A DNA stretch of 64,000 nucleotides, from NCBI GenBank assembly GCA_958510875.1, contig OY294068.1:201673997-201737996 (forward strand), given 5' to 3'. Below the pieces are notes generated by a model, which was not told the DNA's origin, made no database searches, and saw only the letters and a program-made list of their open reading frames with translations. Numbering within the stretch: position 1 is the first letter of the stretch; each line of letters starts with the position of its first letter. Below, in pieces: positions 36,104-46,625 of this stretch. The DNA is from Endomychus coccineus. Lineage: Eukaryota; Arthropoda; Insecta; Coleoptera; Endomychidae. A program made the position numbers and the translations under genes.

Positions 36104-37136
36104 AAAAAAAATCAGTTGTCTGTAAAGTCGGTTTACTGACGATAGTTGAACGTGACAACGTCATAACAATTCAGAAAATTTTTTCATAAAATTCTTCGTT
36201 CAGAAAATCATTTTAAATTTACAAAATACTTGAATAAAATTTATTGTTTAAATTTATACTCGACTGTTGAAATTTAATTTTTGATCTTATTATTTTATAA
36301 TAATAAATTTTCTATTGACATTATTTATTTCAACAAGTAAACTGAATAAAAGTTGTTGTTCAATTAGTTACTTAATTATTTTTGCAAATTTAATTGTAAT
36401 TTGTAGTAAGAAAGTAATAATTTTGAATAATTTATTATAAGAATAAACTGTGATCAAATTATTGTTCATAAATCTTAAATTTAAAATTTAAAATTTGGAA
36501 ACATCATTAAAATTTTTGTAACTCTAGCTTTTAAAAAGCCCGCCTCAATGTGTTTGATATAGGAGAAAATTGTTCCCTTTGACGGCTGGCTGGTCCAACC
36601 TGTCATTTCAGACACGTTGTTATGATATGTGGAAGATTTAACATTTATGTTTCAATTTTTTGAAATCATAGCTACGCTCGATAATTATTTCGATCGAATA
36701 GTAAAGCAATTGATTTTTACTCATCGTGAAATAGTTCTGTTCACTTATTGTTATAGTTTTGTCAATTATAGCATAACCTACAATCGCTGCACTAGCGGAC
36801 CGATGCTATTTATTTTAATGATGAAAGCACGAATATTCGACAATATATCACTGAACTGAACATATATTTAATATCGAAAGAATCATTACCTTTATCGCCG
36901 CAATTATCGTTGCTATAAACAATTGACACCACATTCACTTTTCACTGCACTTCATACTTGACGAAAACATGTAAATGTATCATTGTATAGCAGCGCGCTC
37001 TCGCTTGCACTTCAAGCCTCAAATGGAACGCCTCAGAGCTAGGTAACGCACAGCCGGTCAGAGCGAGGTAACGCCGCATGAGTTATGTTTTCTCGTGCGT
37101 GCAGCCGGCTCCATCGAATTATAAGACGTTGTCTCG
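36104..37136 (+). repeat. dispersed repeat, copy A
   Basis: Matches copy B at 61731-62926 in the same orientation. The first part, 36104-36167, includes GTTGTCTGTAAAGTCGGTTT and GTTGAACGTGACAACGTCAT. After an unmatched spacer, 36208-37136 is nearly identical to 61948-62926. Copy A lacks about 90 bp present in B near 62715-62810. The left ACGTGACAACGTC and the right GACGTTGTC are inverted relative to each other, suggesting a short terminal or subterminal inverted repeat of a DNA transposon. Open frames inside are shared by both copies but have no motif. Confidence 0.8.
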
Positions 37137-38562
37137 TCAAAATAGACTGGATCGATTCAGAAAAGCCGATAATAACTTTTCACATGATAATTTTAGTAAG
37201 AAAATGTCTATTGCAATCAAGGTAAAGTGGTTCAGAAAAGAGGATGCATTATGTTTAAATCATTTTACTAACTCAACTGAACCCGCGAAATGGTAATTTT
37301 GGACAGCGTGCACCAAAAATACGTTTTCTAATACATGCTTCTAACCAAATCTGTCGAAAATAAACAACCTTATTGGAATGATACCAACGATTTGTCCATT
37401 GTCTTCTCGTCAACGTCATTGAAAAAAACTTGAGAGGTTCTTATATTCTCCAGTAATGATCGCTAATATAAGTTGGAAATGTGACATACAGGGAGCGGTA
37501 TCAATGTGTGATGCCTGACAGTCGGTGCGTTACGTTAGGTAATTTTATGAAGCTAGTGATTCGGTAAGTGAGCTAATTCATGTTTATCTGAGAGCATCAC
37601 GAGCGACACGTGCTTGTGTGTCATGTCAATGTGTTGCAAATCAGAGCCCGAGGCAGTCACGAGTCGTCCTTATCTGCTCCCTCTCTCTCTTCCCCTGTCA
37701 CTGCGCCGAGCATGGCAGAAAGGGGGGAATAAATACATCATTCGGCTATATCGTGACCCTTCGCAGTTTGAATTATGCCTTTCCGATTTTTCGGGGAAGA
37801 TAATTTTCCTATTAATTTACGTTCCGAATTGACATACAAACTGTCGGAGAATTAATTAATGGCGACTCGGAGAGGAAGGAAGGGTTACTTCCTTCTATAG
37901 CGACAAACGACCTCAACTTCCTCGAGTAGCATTGTGGCAGAACTGTTCTCTTTGTTCGAAGAACTGGCGGGTTGATAAATATGGATCGTTATTACCTATA
38001 TCTACCAAATTTCTTTGGAATTGGTTGATAAACTGCGAAAAAAAAAGTTACGAAGGATTGCCTATAGGTAGACTAACAGATGAATTCTGAAAATGTTATG
38101 GTTTTATTCATCATTACAGTTTTTCTTTCAACTGGCTCTGAGACATGCTTAGCTTTGGTATTTAGTTTTCCTCCAGAAACGAAGCTAGATACAAAAAAAC
38201 TCAGGAGTAAAGAAAGTTGTATTTTCAGTTGCTCCAATCTACGAGGTGCTTTATTTGTGCAAAAACTAACAGACTTGCCCCGCAGCAATGCCCCTGGTAA
38301 TTCTTTATTAACTGTGATAGGTCCAAAATATACCTCATCAAAATGACAACAATCTATGTAAATTATTATCAAAATCGATCCGTGCCTCTTTCAGAAATTA
38401 ATAAAATATCGGGAATGAATCCTTTCCGGACATATGTTCATGTGAATTTTCTTTCATATTTGTATCAAGAAAATATAACCTTAAAGTTTTGTGCGACATC
38501 AATGAAACAAATATTCAAGTATGTTAAAAGTGTTTCATTGTGATTAGCCTTTTCGAGAATGA
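37137..38562. other. no assigned gene; unassigned open frames
   Basis: GC-richer sequence at 37590-37740. The plus frame 38080-38346 starts with a hydrophobic, signal-peptide-like segment, and the opposite minus frame 38073-38372 is 99 codons. Neither is recognised and both cannot be genes. Confidence 0.3.
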
Positions 38563-38778
38563 GAACGTCTTCTAGAAAATATTGTCTTTTCCTTTCATAA
38601 TCTTCCTATTAATGCAACTACCCAATCATGGCAAAGGGATCGTCATACAATATCCCGTGATTGCCAGGTTCCAGAGAGTGTGATTGTTGGTGGTATGGTA
38701 GAATGCAAATTAAACCATCGTACGTTTTATCATTTTATTGGAAAAACACTTACACATGCAACAACGGTTCATAGCTGA
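38563..38778 (+). other. unassigned 71-codon open segment without ATG
   Basis: The plus frame contains NLPINATTQSWQRDRHTISR and VPESVIVGGMVECKLNHRTF and ends with TGA. Its composition looks protein-like, but there is no initiating ATG at its 5' end and no clear acceptor. It may be a fragment of an old element or of a gene. I do not recognise it. Confidence 0.2.
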
Positions 38779-40312
38779 GAACTATTTCATAGCTGCTTTA
38801 TCATGATTTATGATATCTTGACTTCGACTTTTAATAGCTAATAGATAATTTATGTTTAATACTTCTCATTCAATAACATTCATTCCTATCGATTTTGACA
38901 TTGATGATGCATCAACAATGCTCATGCTACATTATTGCACATGTGATGTACTTTGTGTGTTACATCAACCTCATTATATAACTTGAGAGTAATGTTCGAA
39001 ATTTATTTAATTTAGAATAATTATTATTGAAAATTTCTTTACCTATGTGCGTAATGCTTTGTGTGAACGATTTTTTCATTCCTATTTGTCGGATGAATTC
39101 GAACGTTTCCAAGTGATGAAAATAGGAACTGGATAGTCTTCTGGTAGCAATAACCCCCTTGCAAGTGATACCTTTGCCATCAATCTTCACTGTTTCAAAA
39201 GTAACTATACCATTGCATTGAGGCATCATGACAAAATTGTTATTCTGGTTTATACATCACATGCTAAGATTCAACCTGTAGAAGTGGCTGAAATCAATAT
39301 TTTAAACTAGTCGAAGTAGTGAAGTTACATTTTTGTGTTCCTTGTTCTAGTGAGAATCCTGTGATCTATAGAACATGGACCACAGCCACTTCATAGTAAG
39401 GCTACGATAAATCATCCAGATAAACTCACAATGTAATGATATATAATATAATTGTTTAGCTTCCATTTGTCATGTTCGTTATTAAGTGAGCTGGTGAATA
39501 TATATTACAATCATACATTTAACCTGCAGGAGTGTCCGAATTATGCTAACGAAAAGAGTTGATGGAAGTTAGGTCTCCACTGTTCAGTTAATTTTTATAA
39601 TCGTTGACTTTATAAAAGAATAATTTCAATATGTCAAAGTCGATATCATCATTACGTATTAATCGTTCACTTATCCTACAATATGGTGAAGGCGCCGGTT
39701 TATATTCAACTTTTGCTTCTTAGGACTATTATCTATCACAAATAAGCCATTTGTATTGAGTACATCGAAAGCTTTCACATTCGAAGATACTTCCACAGTT
39801 AAGTAATCATGCCGATAAGCAGATCCAAATATGTTCGAATCCCACCTATAGTTCAATGTTTTACGTTTATTCATCTTAAAAATCGTGTGTTATCTAAGTT
39901 ATCTTCATAATTCGGAAAATTTATTTCTATATCTCCTAATGTTTGATTTGTTCTCTTGGTATTTTGGTTCTTTATTAGGAATAAATGAGGCTTTTCTTTT
40001 TGATATTTCGATAATATATTTTGAACTTTGATACAATAAAATGGAACACTTTTACTTTGTTTTTAGCATTATATGTGATGAACGACAGTGTTTTATTTTA
40101 TTATATCAATATGCTAAATTATCACAAAGTAATGGCTTCCACCATTGAATTTTTATCTTTATCAAAAATTGTTATGTTGATTAGTGTATTCATGTAATTT
40201 GGAAAAGAACAGATGACTTTGATTATTGAAACGCAATAACGGCTGAAAATGCTCTCCCACAAAAGTGCCCAACGCGCCATAAGAAGTTTTCACTTCAAAA
40301 ACTTTTCTGGTT
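38779..40312. other. AT-rich with unassigned minus-strand frames
   Basis: Minus frames at 38960-39229 (89 codons) and 39671-39874 (67 codons, ATG at 39874) have balanced, protein-like composition. One contains MPQCNGIVTFETVKIDGKGI, the other YRWDSNIFGSAYRHDYLTVE. Neither has a recognised domain. They lie on the same strand as the spliced gene at 40.6-41.2 kb, but no splice path joining them is evident. Confidence 0.25.
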
Positions 40313-40426
40313 TCAATAACTTTTATGACATATATGTAGATCATAAGGTTTTACAATATCACTTAATTTTTCAGAAAGACCTTTAATACATGGTAGTGGT
40401 ATATGATGCTTTTCTTTGGATCTCAT
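40313..40426 (-). pseudogene. Penelope-like element fragment (linker before GIY-YIG)
   Basis: The minus frame of 37 codons reads HHIPLPCIKGLSEKLSDIVK then PYDLHICHKSY and stop. The P(Y/C)(V/I)KGLSEKL...LKPY pattern is typical of the segment between RT and GIY-YIG domains in Penelope-like elements. No GIY-YIG motif follows in any frame nearby. It is a small relic lying just downstream of the spliced gene on the same strand. Confidence 0.5.
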
Positions 40427-40588
40427 TACCTGTACCTATTGGTTTCACTAGAGTTTTTTTTGATAGATATAGTTCTCAGCTCAGGAGAATAGTAATGTAT
40501 GTTACTCCATGAAAGAAAGAGGTATAATTAGGAACTTGCGTATTCAATATTTACATTTAATAATGAAAATCATAAATAACTTTTCAAC

Positions 40589-40600
40589 TGATTTATTAGT
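40589..40600 (-). terminator. poly(A) signal for the spliced minus-strand gene
   Basis: On the minus strand AATAAA occurs within CTAATAAATC about 30 bases after the TAA stop at 40626-40628. Position and sequence fit a eukaryotic polyadenylation signal, though AATAAA is common by chance in AT-rich DNA. Confidence 0.45.
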
Positions 40601-40625
40601 AATTGAAATACAAAAACAAACGAAA

Positions 40626-41168
40626 TTAAATTTCTTTTAATAATCTTCCTTCTTCATCCATTCCTGTAACAAAAATTATATTAATAATTTATAGAATAAG
40701 GTATAAAAATATATAAACGTATGTATTAAGATTAAAAAAACATACTTTCTATTGATGGTGCAGGAAGTGGTACTGCCGCAGTTTCCGGAACCGGAGGTAT
40801 CACGTCCGGAGACTTTTTTAGTACTATTCATTTCGGAGCAGCCCGGCCCCGTCTTCCTCTACGGCTTTTGCTTCCTCTGACTATATTAACATATTTTTCC
40901 TACAACAACAAAAAATATCTAGAAATTTGTTCTATTTCAATCAAAATATATTATATATTTAATTAATCGTCAACATTCAATTTGTATAAATAAAAAGTTG
41001 TAATGAAATATAATATATGTGGGTATTTAATAATACAACATTTTACTTTCATACAAAGTGTTACTTTCAATATTAAAATAAACATGAAATATTACTTACG
41101 TAATAATGGTTAATAGAAACGCTGCCTCCAGCATTATGAATAAGAATGCGTTTACCCTCCATTTTCAT
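40626..41168 (-). CDS. small three-exon gene of unknown function with one in-frame TGA
   Basis: Exon 1 (41168-41100) encodes MKMEGKRILIHNAGGSVSIN then HYY and ends at a GTAAGT donor. A 200-bp intron ends in TTGTTGTTGTAG. Exon 2 (40899-40746) encodes EKYVNIVRGSKSRRGRRGRA with APK, then TGA at 40830-40828, then in the same frame a proline-rich part (SPDVIPPVPETAAVPLPAPS) and a GTATGT donor. An 82-bp intron ends in TTTTTGTTACAG. Exon 3 (40663-40626) encodes MDEEGRLLKEI and TAA. The exon 2/3 junction splits a codon 1+2, so the frame is continuous through both introns for 87 codons including the TGA. The first part is strongly basic, the second proline-rich. I recognise no domain. It may be a 46-residue protein with a spliced 3' UTR, a readthrough product, or a recently broken gene. 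Confidence 0.5.
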
Positions 41169-41302
41169 CAACAACAATACTGGTCAACTCAACAGTAATA
41201 CTGGGCAGTTTAAGTTGGTACTCGAGTTCCTACAAAACTCACTAAAAATATACGATTTTCGACCAGATCGATGGATACTGGTACTCTAGAACTACACCTC
41301 CG

Positions 41303-41332
41303 ACTAAGATTTGACTTCATTCTAATTTTATA
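41303..41332 (-). promoter_or_regulatory. TATA box and initiator for the spliced gene
   Basis: On the minus strand TATAAAA starts at 41332, and about 27 bases downstream lies CTTAGTCGG, similar to the insect initiator TCAGT(C/T). The predicted 5' UTR before the ATG at 41168 is about 135 bases. Spacing is what core promoters in insects show. Chance occurrence of TATAAAA is possible in this AT-rich setting. Confidence 0.45.
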
Positions 41333-41500
41333 CTCTTCTATAAATACCTAACACTCTCTACCTATATAACCTATAAATGTCAAAGTGACATACGATCTAT
41401 ACCATAGAATAACTTGTGACACGTGCTAATAGTAAAATTTTCTATAAACGCGTAGCTATCTCTATATAACCTTCAACTGTCAAAGTGACGTCTATCAGAG
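41325..41500 (-). repeat. duplicated upstream segment
   Basis: On the minus strand CACTTTGACATTTATAGGTT followed by ATATAGG...TTTATAGAA occurs just upstream of the TATA box. A diverged copy, CACTTTGACAGTTGAAGGTT with ATATAGAG...TTTATAGAAAA, lies about 105 bp further upstream. The direct duplication could be promoter sequence or repeat DNA. Confidence 0.5.
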
Positions 41501-41729
41501 TGACAACCTAAAGGTGCCCATACGCCTCACATAAAGGTTACCACGCACTATCCACGACTAAACCCTTACAAAGGCGTTGCACACAAAAAACTGCATCTTA
41601 GCGGGGCGTAAAATCAACTAGTCGGTATTAGAATAAGCGGCTTATTGAGTTGGTGTTAAAGTTACTAAAAATCAAACTAGTTCAATAGCTCTATATATCA
41701 GCTATATAACATTTTTTTTAAATTATATG

Positions 41730-41895
41730 TCTCGGTTATATCAGAATTGAAATTGGTATATCTTCCTGACCAAGCAGATTCGGTGTACCATTTACTTTTA
41801 GATTTGACTTTAGTACGAAGACCAAATGATAACAAAGTTTTAGCTGAACCAAACCCAAGACCAAGTCAGGAACATCCAATTCTGATATACCTGAA
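41730..41895. repeat. hairpin of about 165 bp
   Basis: TATATCAGAATTG near 41737 and TTCCTGACC near 41763 recur as reverse complements near 41862-41890 (GTCAGGAA, CCAATTCTGATATA). The intervening sequence shows further weak pairing. It lies between the divergent minus-strand and plus-strand small genes. Confidence 0.6.
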
Positions 41896-42371
41896 AAATA
41901 TATAAAAGATCACATAGTAAGGGTAAACGATAGAATTTTATATGAAAAGTTGAGTATGTTTTAGGTATTCGAAGTCAATAACAAACTTTATCCGTAGTTA
42001 TCAACATTATGTATGTCAATAAAGGTAGAATATATAGAGATAATATGAAACTCAGTGGTTATTTCGAATCACCTCGAGGTATTTCAACAATGCTTTAATC
42101 CACCTACATAATGTAAACGATGAAATGTATTGCGTGCAACATTTCTCTGCATTTGGGCATTCAAACCGTTACAACTGAAAATAACATAATATAGAGGGGG
42201 AGAAATATAGGTCACCCACTTAGAGAAAAATTCCTTCACCACCCCTGACAGAATAAAAAGTCCCAATTAGCAGATGTTGTGGAAGCGTTAAACTTACATT
42301 ATACCACGTCTATATCCTTCAATTTCATCTTCATTATGTATCAAATATACCGTATATTCAACCTTTCAACT

Positions 42372-42688
42372 ATGTCGTTCGCTTCCACACGACGCGGCAT
42401 ATCTATCCCGTACAATGAGGAACGTTATAATATAGAGCGGCAGTGCGACAGAATTGTGGCAGAAAACGTGAGTTCCTGATAACAACTTTGAAACTGGGTC
42501 AACATTAGCTTACTCTGCAACACCAGACTTATGCTCATGCCTTTGCAATGTGCTTTTACTTGGGTCGTTTCCATCTTACTGAATTCATTCCTGCAAATCT
42601 TTTCCCAATTGGCCTACTTGCAGTGTCAAATACACTCTATTTACATAGTGAACTGCGATACATTAAACCAAGTGATTCGCGGTGTTGA
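42372..42688 (+). CDS. possible two-exon gene of unknown function
   Basis: The first exon (42372-42467) starts MSFASTRRGISIPYNEERYN and runs to AEN, followed by a GTGAGT donor. A 41-base interval ends in CAACATTAG. From 42509 the frame continues LTLQHQTYAHAFAMCFYLGR through FIPANLFPIGLLAVSNTLYL to a TGA at 42686-42688. Codons are whole at the junction, giving a 91-residue product. The second exon has hydrophobic stretches. A 41-base intron is short even for insects, and without splicing the first frame stops after three more codons. I do not recognise the product. It is transcribed away from the minus-strand gene at 41.2 kb. Confidence 0.3.
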
Positions 42689-43100
42689 GGCTGTTCATTG
42701 AACTTACTACAAACAAAGTAGTGGCTGATAATTCAACTGCGCTCATAGGACGTGATTTTCATTCCACTCAATGCCTCTTTTGTACAGAAGTTGAAGTATT
42801 GATTAATTACATCGATTTTTTGTAGAACATGGTCTGCATGTTTGACCATAACCACATAACGAAAGCATTGCATTCTTTGGTCAACGTGTGAATGATCGCA
42901 TTGAAATTATTCTTCAAAGGTCGGAGATAATAGCCAGCGTTGTAGCTTGAGTCATGAGTTGCCCCTCAAAAATAGTCATAGGTATTTTGTGGAAAGCTAT
43001 TGAGATCGAACTCTTCCAATATTAAAGAGCTCCAAAATCGTAAATGACCGGCGATATGGCCTTCATCATCAGAGATCAACAGAAGATCTGCTTGCCTATC
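42689..43100. other. no supported feature
   Basis: Mixed AT-rich sequence. A CATCATCAGAG string near 43067 resembles the Penelope-associated repeat, but the flanks do not match. Confidence 0.35.
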
Positions 43101-43109
43101 TAACACATA

Positions 43110-43450
43110 TATGGTAGACATCTATTGCAAAACAGCACCAAGGCCTTCCGTCATTTGTCTTCATCATCGAGTTTACTATCAGATAGTTCACTCCCTATGG
43201 CGTGATAGACGGGGTTTCCTCGAAACAATGCCTATTAACACTGGTGTCCACAGGAATCAGTCTTGGCACCAACTTTGTTGCTGTTCCATTCTGGAAATCT
43301 GTTGGGAGCAACTTTATGTTCCATCCACAGCTTCGCAGATGATGGTACATTTCATAGCGCTTTCTCATCTAGAGCCCCTGTATCCCACAATGAAGCCAGA
43401 GGAGCGAAACAGACACAGTTTGATGGAATTTTCCAGATTCTATTAACAAA
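43110..43450 (+). pseudogene. LINE reverse transcriptase fragment, FADD region
   Basis: Across frames the plus strand encodes a damaged G-V-x-x-x-S block, then LAPTLLLF...NLLGATLCSI, FADDGTFHSAFSSRAP and NEARGAKQTQFDGI. This is the same part of the CR1/jockey-like RT as at 33840-34190 and, on minus, 48680-48871. The PQG segment is mutated and the domain is shifted between two frames. No other part of the element adjoins it. Confidence 0.65.
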
Positions 43451-44670
43451 AGACATATTCGTCCAATTGGTAACACTTACGAATCCACTGATCTCTCTTT
43501 TCAATAGGTATGCATTTACAAATTCAGACTGATCTAAAGATGTGTGGTCTTTAACCTCAGCACAAGAATTTTTGATGCTAATTCGATTGCTACATTTTTA
43601 AATAGAGAAATAACATCTAAGAATTTCAATTGATCTATGGGTATGGATGGATTTTTATAAACTCATTTAAATGCCATGAGTCCTTTACATAACATTACCA
43701 TACATCCCGGTAACCTCTGATAAAATTGAGGAATGAATAATATAAAAAATGCACATAAACCTACTAACTGTGTTGGTGAATATTTTTCAAATCTAAAACC
43801 TTCAATCCCTAATGATGAACAAACTCGCTGGTTATATAAATTAAAATGTTATTATTTCAGCTGAAGAAAGAATATGTTTATCCTGGATATGATTCACATA
43901 AAACGTGGCTCCAAGTCTGTAAATTATAGAACTGATGTACAATCATCAAGAATGTAAAATCAATTAAACCCTTGCAAATTTCTACGTCCGTCTTTATAAT
44001 GTTAAAAGTGTATTTATGTAGAGTGCTGAACAAATCAATAATTCTTAATACGGTCAGACATCCTTTCCCCATCATAATCCAAAAATCTTCAACATTTGGC
44101 TTGATAGTGTGTACTTGGACCTATAAAAAATTGTTCACTGTCTAATTCTCAAATTTCTTCAGTTTTTAGCGAAATTAGTTCATTTATGTCAGTCCTGCTT
44201 TTCCATTTCTATTGTAAACATTATCTAAGATACAAGAGTTATCTAGGATACTTACCTAGAATTCGATAAATTCAAAATTATCGTTCATTGAGTGATATTG
44301 ATTGTTTGTATGAGGCAGAACTGTGCCAATCGCTGAAATAAGTACTCAAGTTTCATTTATAGGTTATTTATTTTGAGATTCCTCGATGACGAGGAGGTAT
44401 GTTATGAAAAAGGTGTATACATCCAGTATCCACCAGGAACAACACGGTCCTCTCAACTCCAGTTTCCGATCAATTGTTCCTTGAATACTTATATAGAGAA
44501 AGAAATAAATAAACATAGACTCGGTAATATGATCCTTCCCGTGCACTTCTTAATATTTACTTCATTCAACAAGTGGCACATTAGTCGAACAGCGGGGTTG
44601 CTTATTAAATTAAAGTGTTACCAAAGTCATTCTTGAAAATATAATCTAAGATCTTCAGTATATGTTTATG
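43451..44670. other. AT-rich, no supported gene
   Basis: No motif or terminal repeat seen. An 87-codon plus frame at 44373-44636 overlaps a minus frame and has no recognised motif. Confidence 0.4.
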
Positions 44671-44675
44671 AATAG

Positions 44676-44960
44676 CTAACCATGTTACACCATGCGAGAC
44701 CTTGGATTTTGGTCATCTCCTAATTTATAACTCCAATGAATTCATTTTTCTGAGGAATAGTGAACGAAAAATTCATATCAGTACTGTTCTACAGAATAAA
44801 TTCCAGCAATTATAATATTTTTTTAGTGTTGCCCATAGATAATGACTAATCGTGTTATACCGTGTTCAGGCCCTGAATTTTGGTCATCATTCTAGTTTAT
44901 AACTCCAGTGAACCTATATTCCCTGTGGCATAATACCATGTTACAGCGTGTCCAGATTTT
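44676..44960 (+). repeat. about 170-bp repeat, two copies and a third partial
   Basis: Units begin CTAACCATGTTACACCATG (44676) and CTAATCGTGTTATACCGTG (44846), each followed by GATTTTGGTCAT or GAATTTTGGTCAT and TTTATAACTCCA. A partial third starts near 44933. An inverted copy lies at 46440-46625. Confidence 0.65.
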
Positions 44961-44962
44961 GG

Positions 44963-45064
44963 TTCAGGACAAGTCGAATATAGGTTCAGTAGGTACATCA
45001 TGAGGAGCTACTGGGCTGTGAAATAGCTATTGACATGGAATAGAAAACCAAGTTTATAGAATGA
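44963..45064 (-). pseudogene. LINE fragment (minus)
   Basis: Matches 48430-48530, sharing GGTTCAGGACA, TCGAAT, ATCATGAGGAG, GGAATAGA and AACCAAG. On the minus strand of the 48-kb copy this encodes the AKNYLTSQRLL...YKAQIRAVLNHC region. Only about 100 bp remain, joined directly to the third repeat unit. Confidence 0.5.
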
Positions 45065-46439
45065 TAATTCCTAGATGGCATAATGCATCTATATAGATTA
45101 GTTTATTTGATTTCATTCGAAATGATTTGAAGAACACAATTATGAACATTGATATTTTGACAGGTGGCAAATTATTAAGAGCAAAGGATATCTATTCTAG
45201 TTGTCTGATGGATAAAGTTCTATAGTTTCCCGCAAAGCAATATTATCGATACGATAATTAAATTCTCGAAACGCTCATTAAAGGATTCATTATCGGATCA
45301 CATAATGCTGATCTAAGACGATGTTTATTTCAAAGCGAGGTTGATTAAATAGTGGGTACTTTATGTGGAACATCAAACGGTTTTCGTTTTCATTTGGAAC
45401 CGTGCGGAAAATAGATGAACCGATCCCATCGACTCGTTCAACCGATATTAATCGGAATTTCTGAAAGATACGACGTCCTCACTCGGCTCTCTTTCGCACA
45501 AAGAAAAGTCTCTTAGAGCCAGTTGATTAAATTCTGCATTTTTCCGCAGATTAAAGTAATCAATGTATGCTAGGATGGGATAGAAGCCGCATAGAGATGC
45601 GAGGCCCCAGCGTGCCTGTACGGTCTTTATGACCTTCTATAAAGGGGTTGCGAGGGTCCGTTCACAATACCCACGGCTTCCGTAATAAAATATACAGATC
45701 GCTCGGGAACAATGACCGGGCAAGTTATTGTGTGCGTTTTAATATGGGATTTTTCCAATTATATCGCAGCTATTTGCAAATTAGGCAGATTTTCGGCGAA
45801 CTGATTCGATGAAGTGATAAAACAAACCTTATTAAAAAAAATACTACGCTTGAAATTAGATTACGGATCATGAAGTATAACTCAATCCAGAATTATCAAG
45901 CTCCTGAAATTCATATCAGATCATGAAAATCACATAACTATCGTAGATTTTAAGGCTTTGCGACCACTGCGCCAGTTGAATGCTCTTAATTTGCATTAAT
46001 TCGAATCTAGTTGATACCGAAAGGAGAAAATAAATATTCTGAAAACGTAAAAGCATATAAGTTATATTATCATGTTGTGATGCAGCTAAAAATCCTTCCA
46101 AAAGTTTGGAAACAACCCAAACATAGATATCGAAAGTCAACTACATTAAGCCATACTTTTACCGTTCGACAAAACTCTTTTGTAAATAGACTGTCAACAA
46201 AATCGTTTCTTACCTCATACCTTTTTTTGTACCGTATCTGAGAATTTTTTATTACATGAAACATTCTTGTATTGGGGTTGCAGAACAAACACGTTATTAT
46301 TTTCCCCAATATTTCAAATGTGTGTAGATTCTATGAGATGATCGGTTTGACTGTTGACATAATTTGATATAACCCTGTTGACATTTGTAAAGCTGTGTAT
46401 ATTAGTTGATTTTAATTCCCACTCTGTAATTATATTATA
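45065..46439. other. no supported gene
   Basis: GC-richer sequence at 45440-45740 without coding motif. Minus and plus frames near 46000-46300 overlap each other and have no recognised content. Confidence 0.4.
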
Positions 46440-46625
46440 TGTAAGTACTCCTAAGCTCTCCAAAGGGTTTCCTCTGTTGAGCTAATATAATTAAATAAAT
46501 AAATAAACTAAGAGATAACCAGAATCCAGACATGGTTTTATTCCACAGAAACATAAGTTGACTGTAGTTATAAACTAGGAGATGATCGAAATCCAGGGTC
46601 TCGACATGGCGTAACATGGTTAGCC
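46440..46625 (-). repeat. inverted copy of the 170-bp repeat
   Basis: On the minus strand it reads GCTAACCATGTTACGCCATG, then CCCTGGATTTCGATCATCTC, TAGTTTATAACTAC and GTGGAATAAAACCATG. It matches the units at 44676-44960 in reverse orientation. Confidence 0.6.

Noticed and set aside
38073..38372. Plus-strand frame with a signal-peptide-like start and opposing 99-codon minus frame
   Set aside because: No recognised family, no splice or promoter support, and the two overlap almost fully, so neither is called as a gene.
43060..43080. CATCATCAGAG as another Penelope-associated motif copy
   Set aside because: The flanking sequence does not match the terminal repeat and the hairpin partner is lacking.
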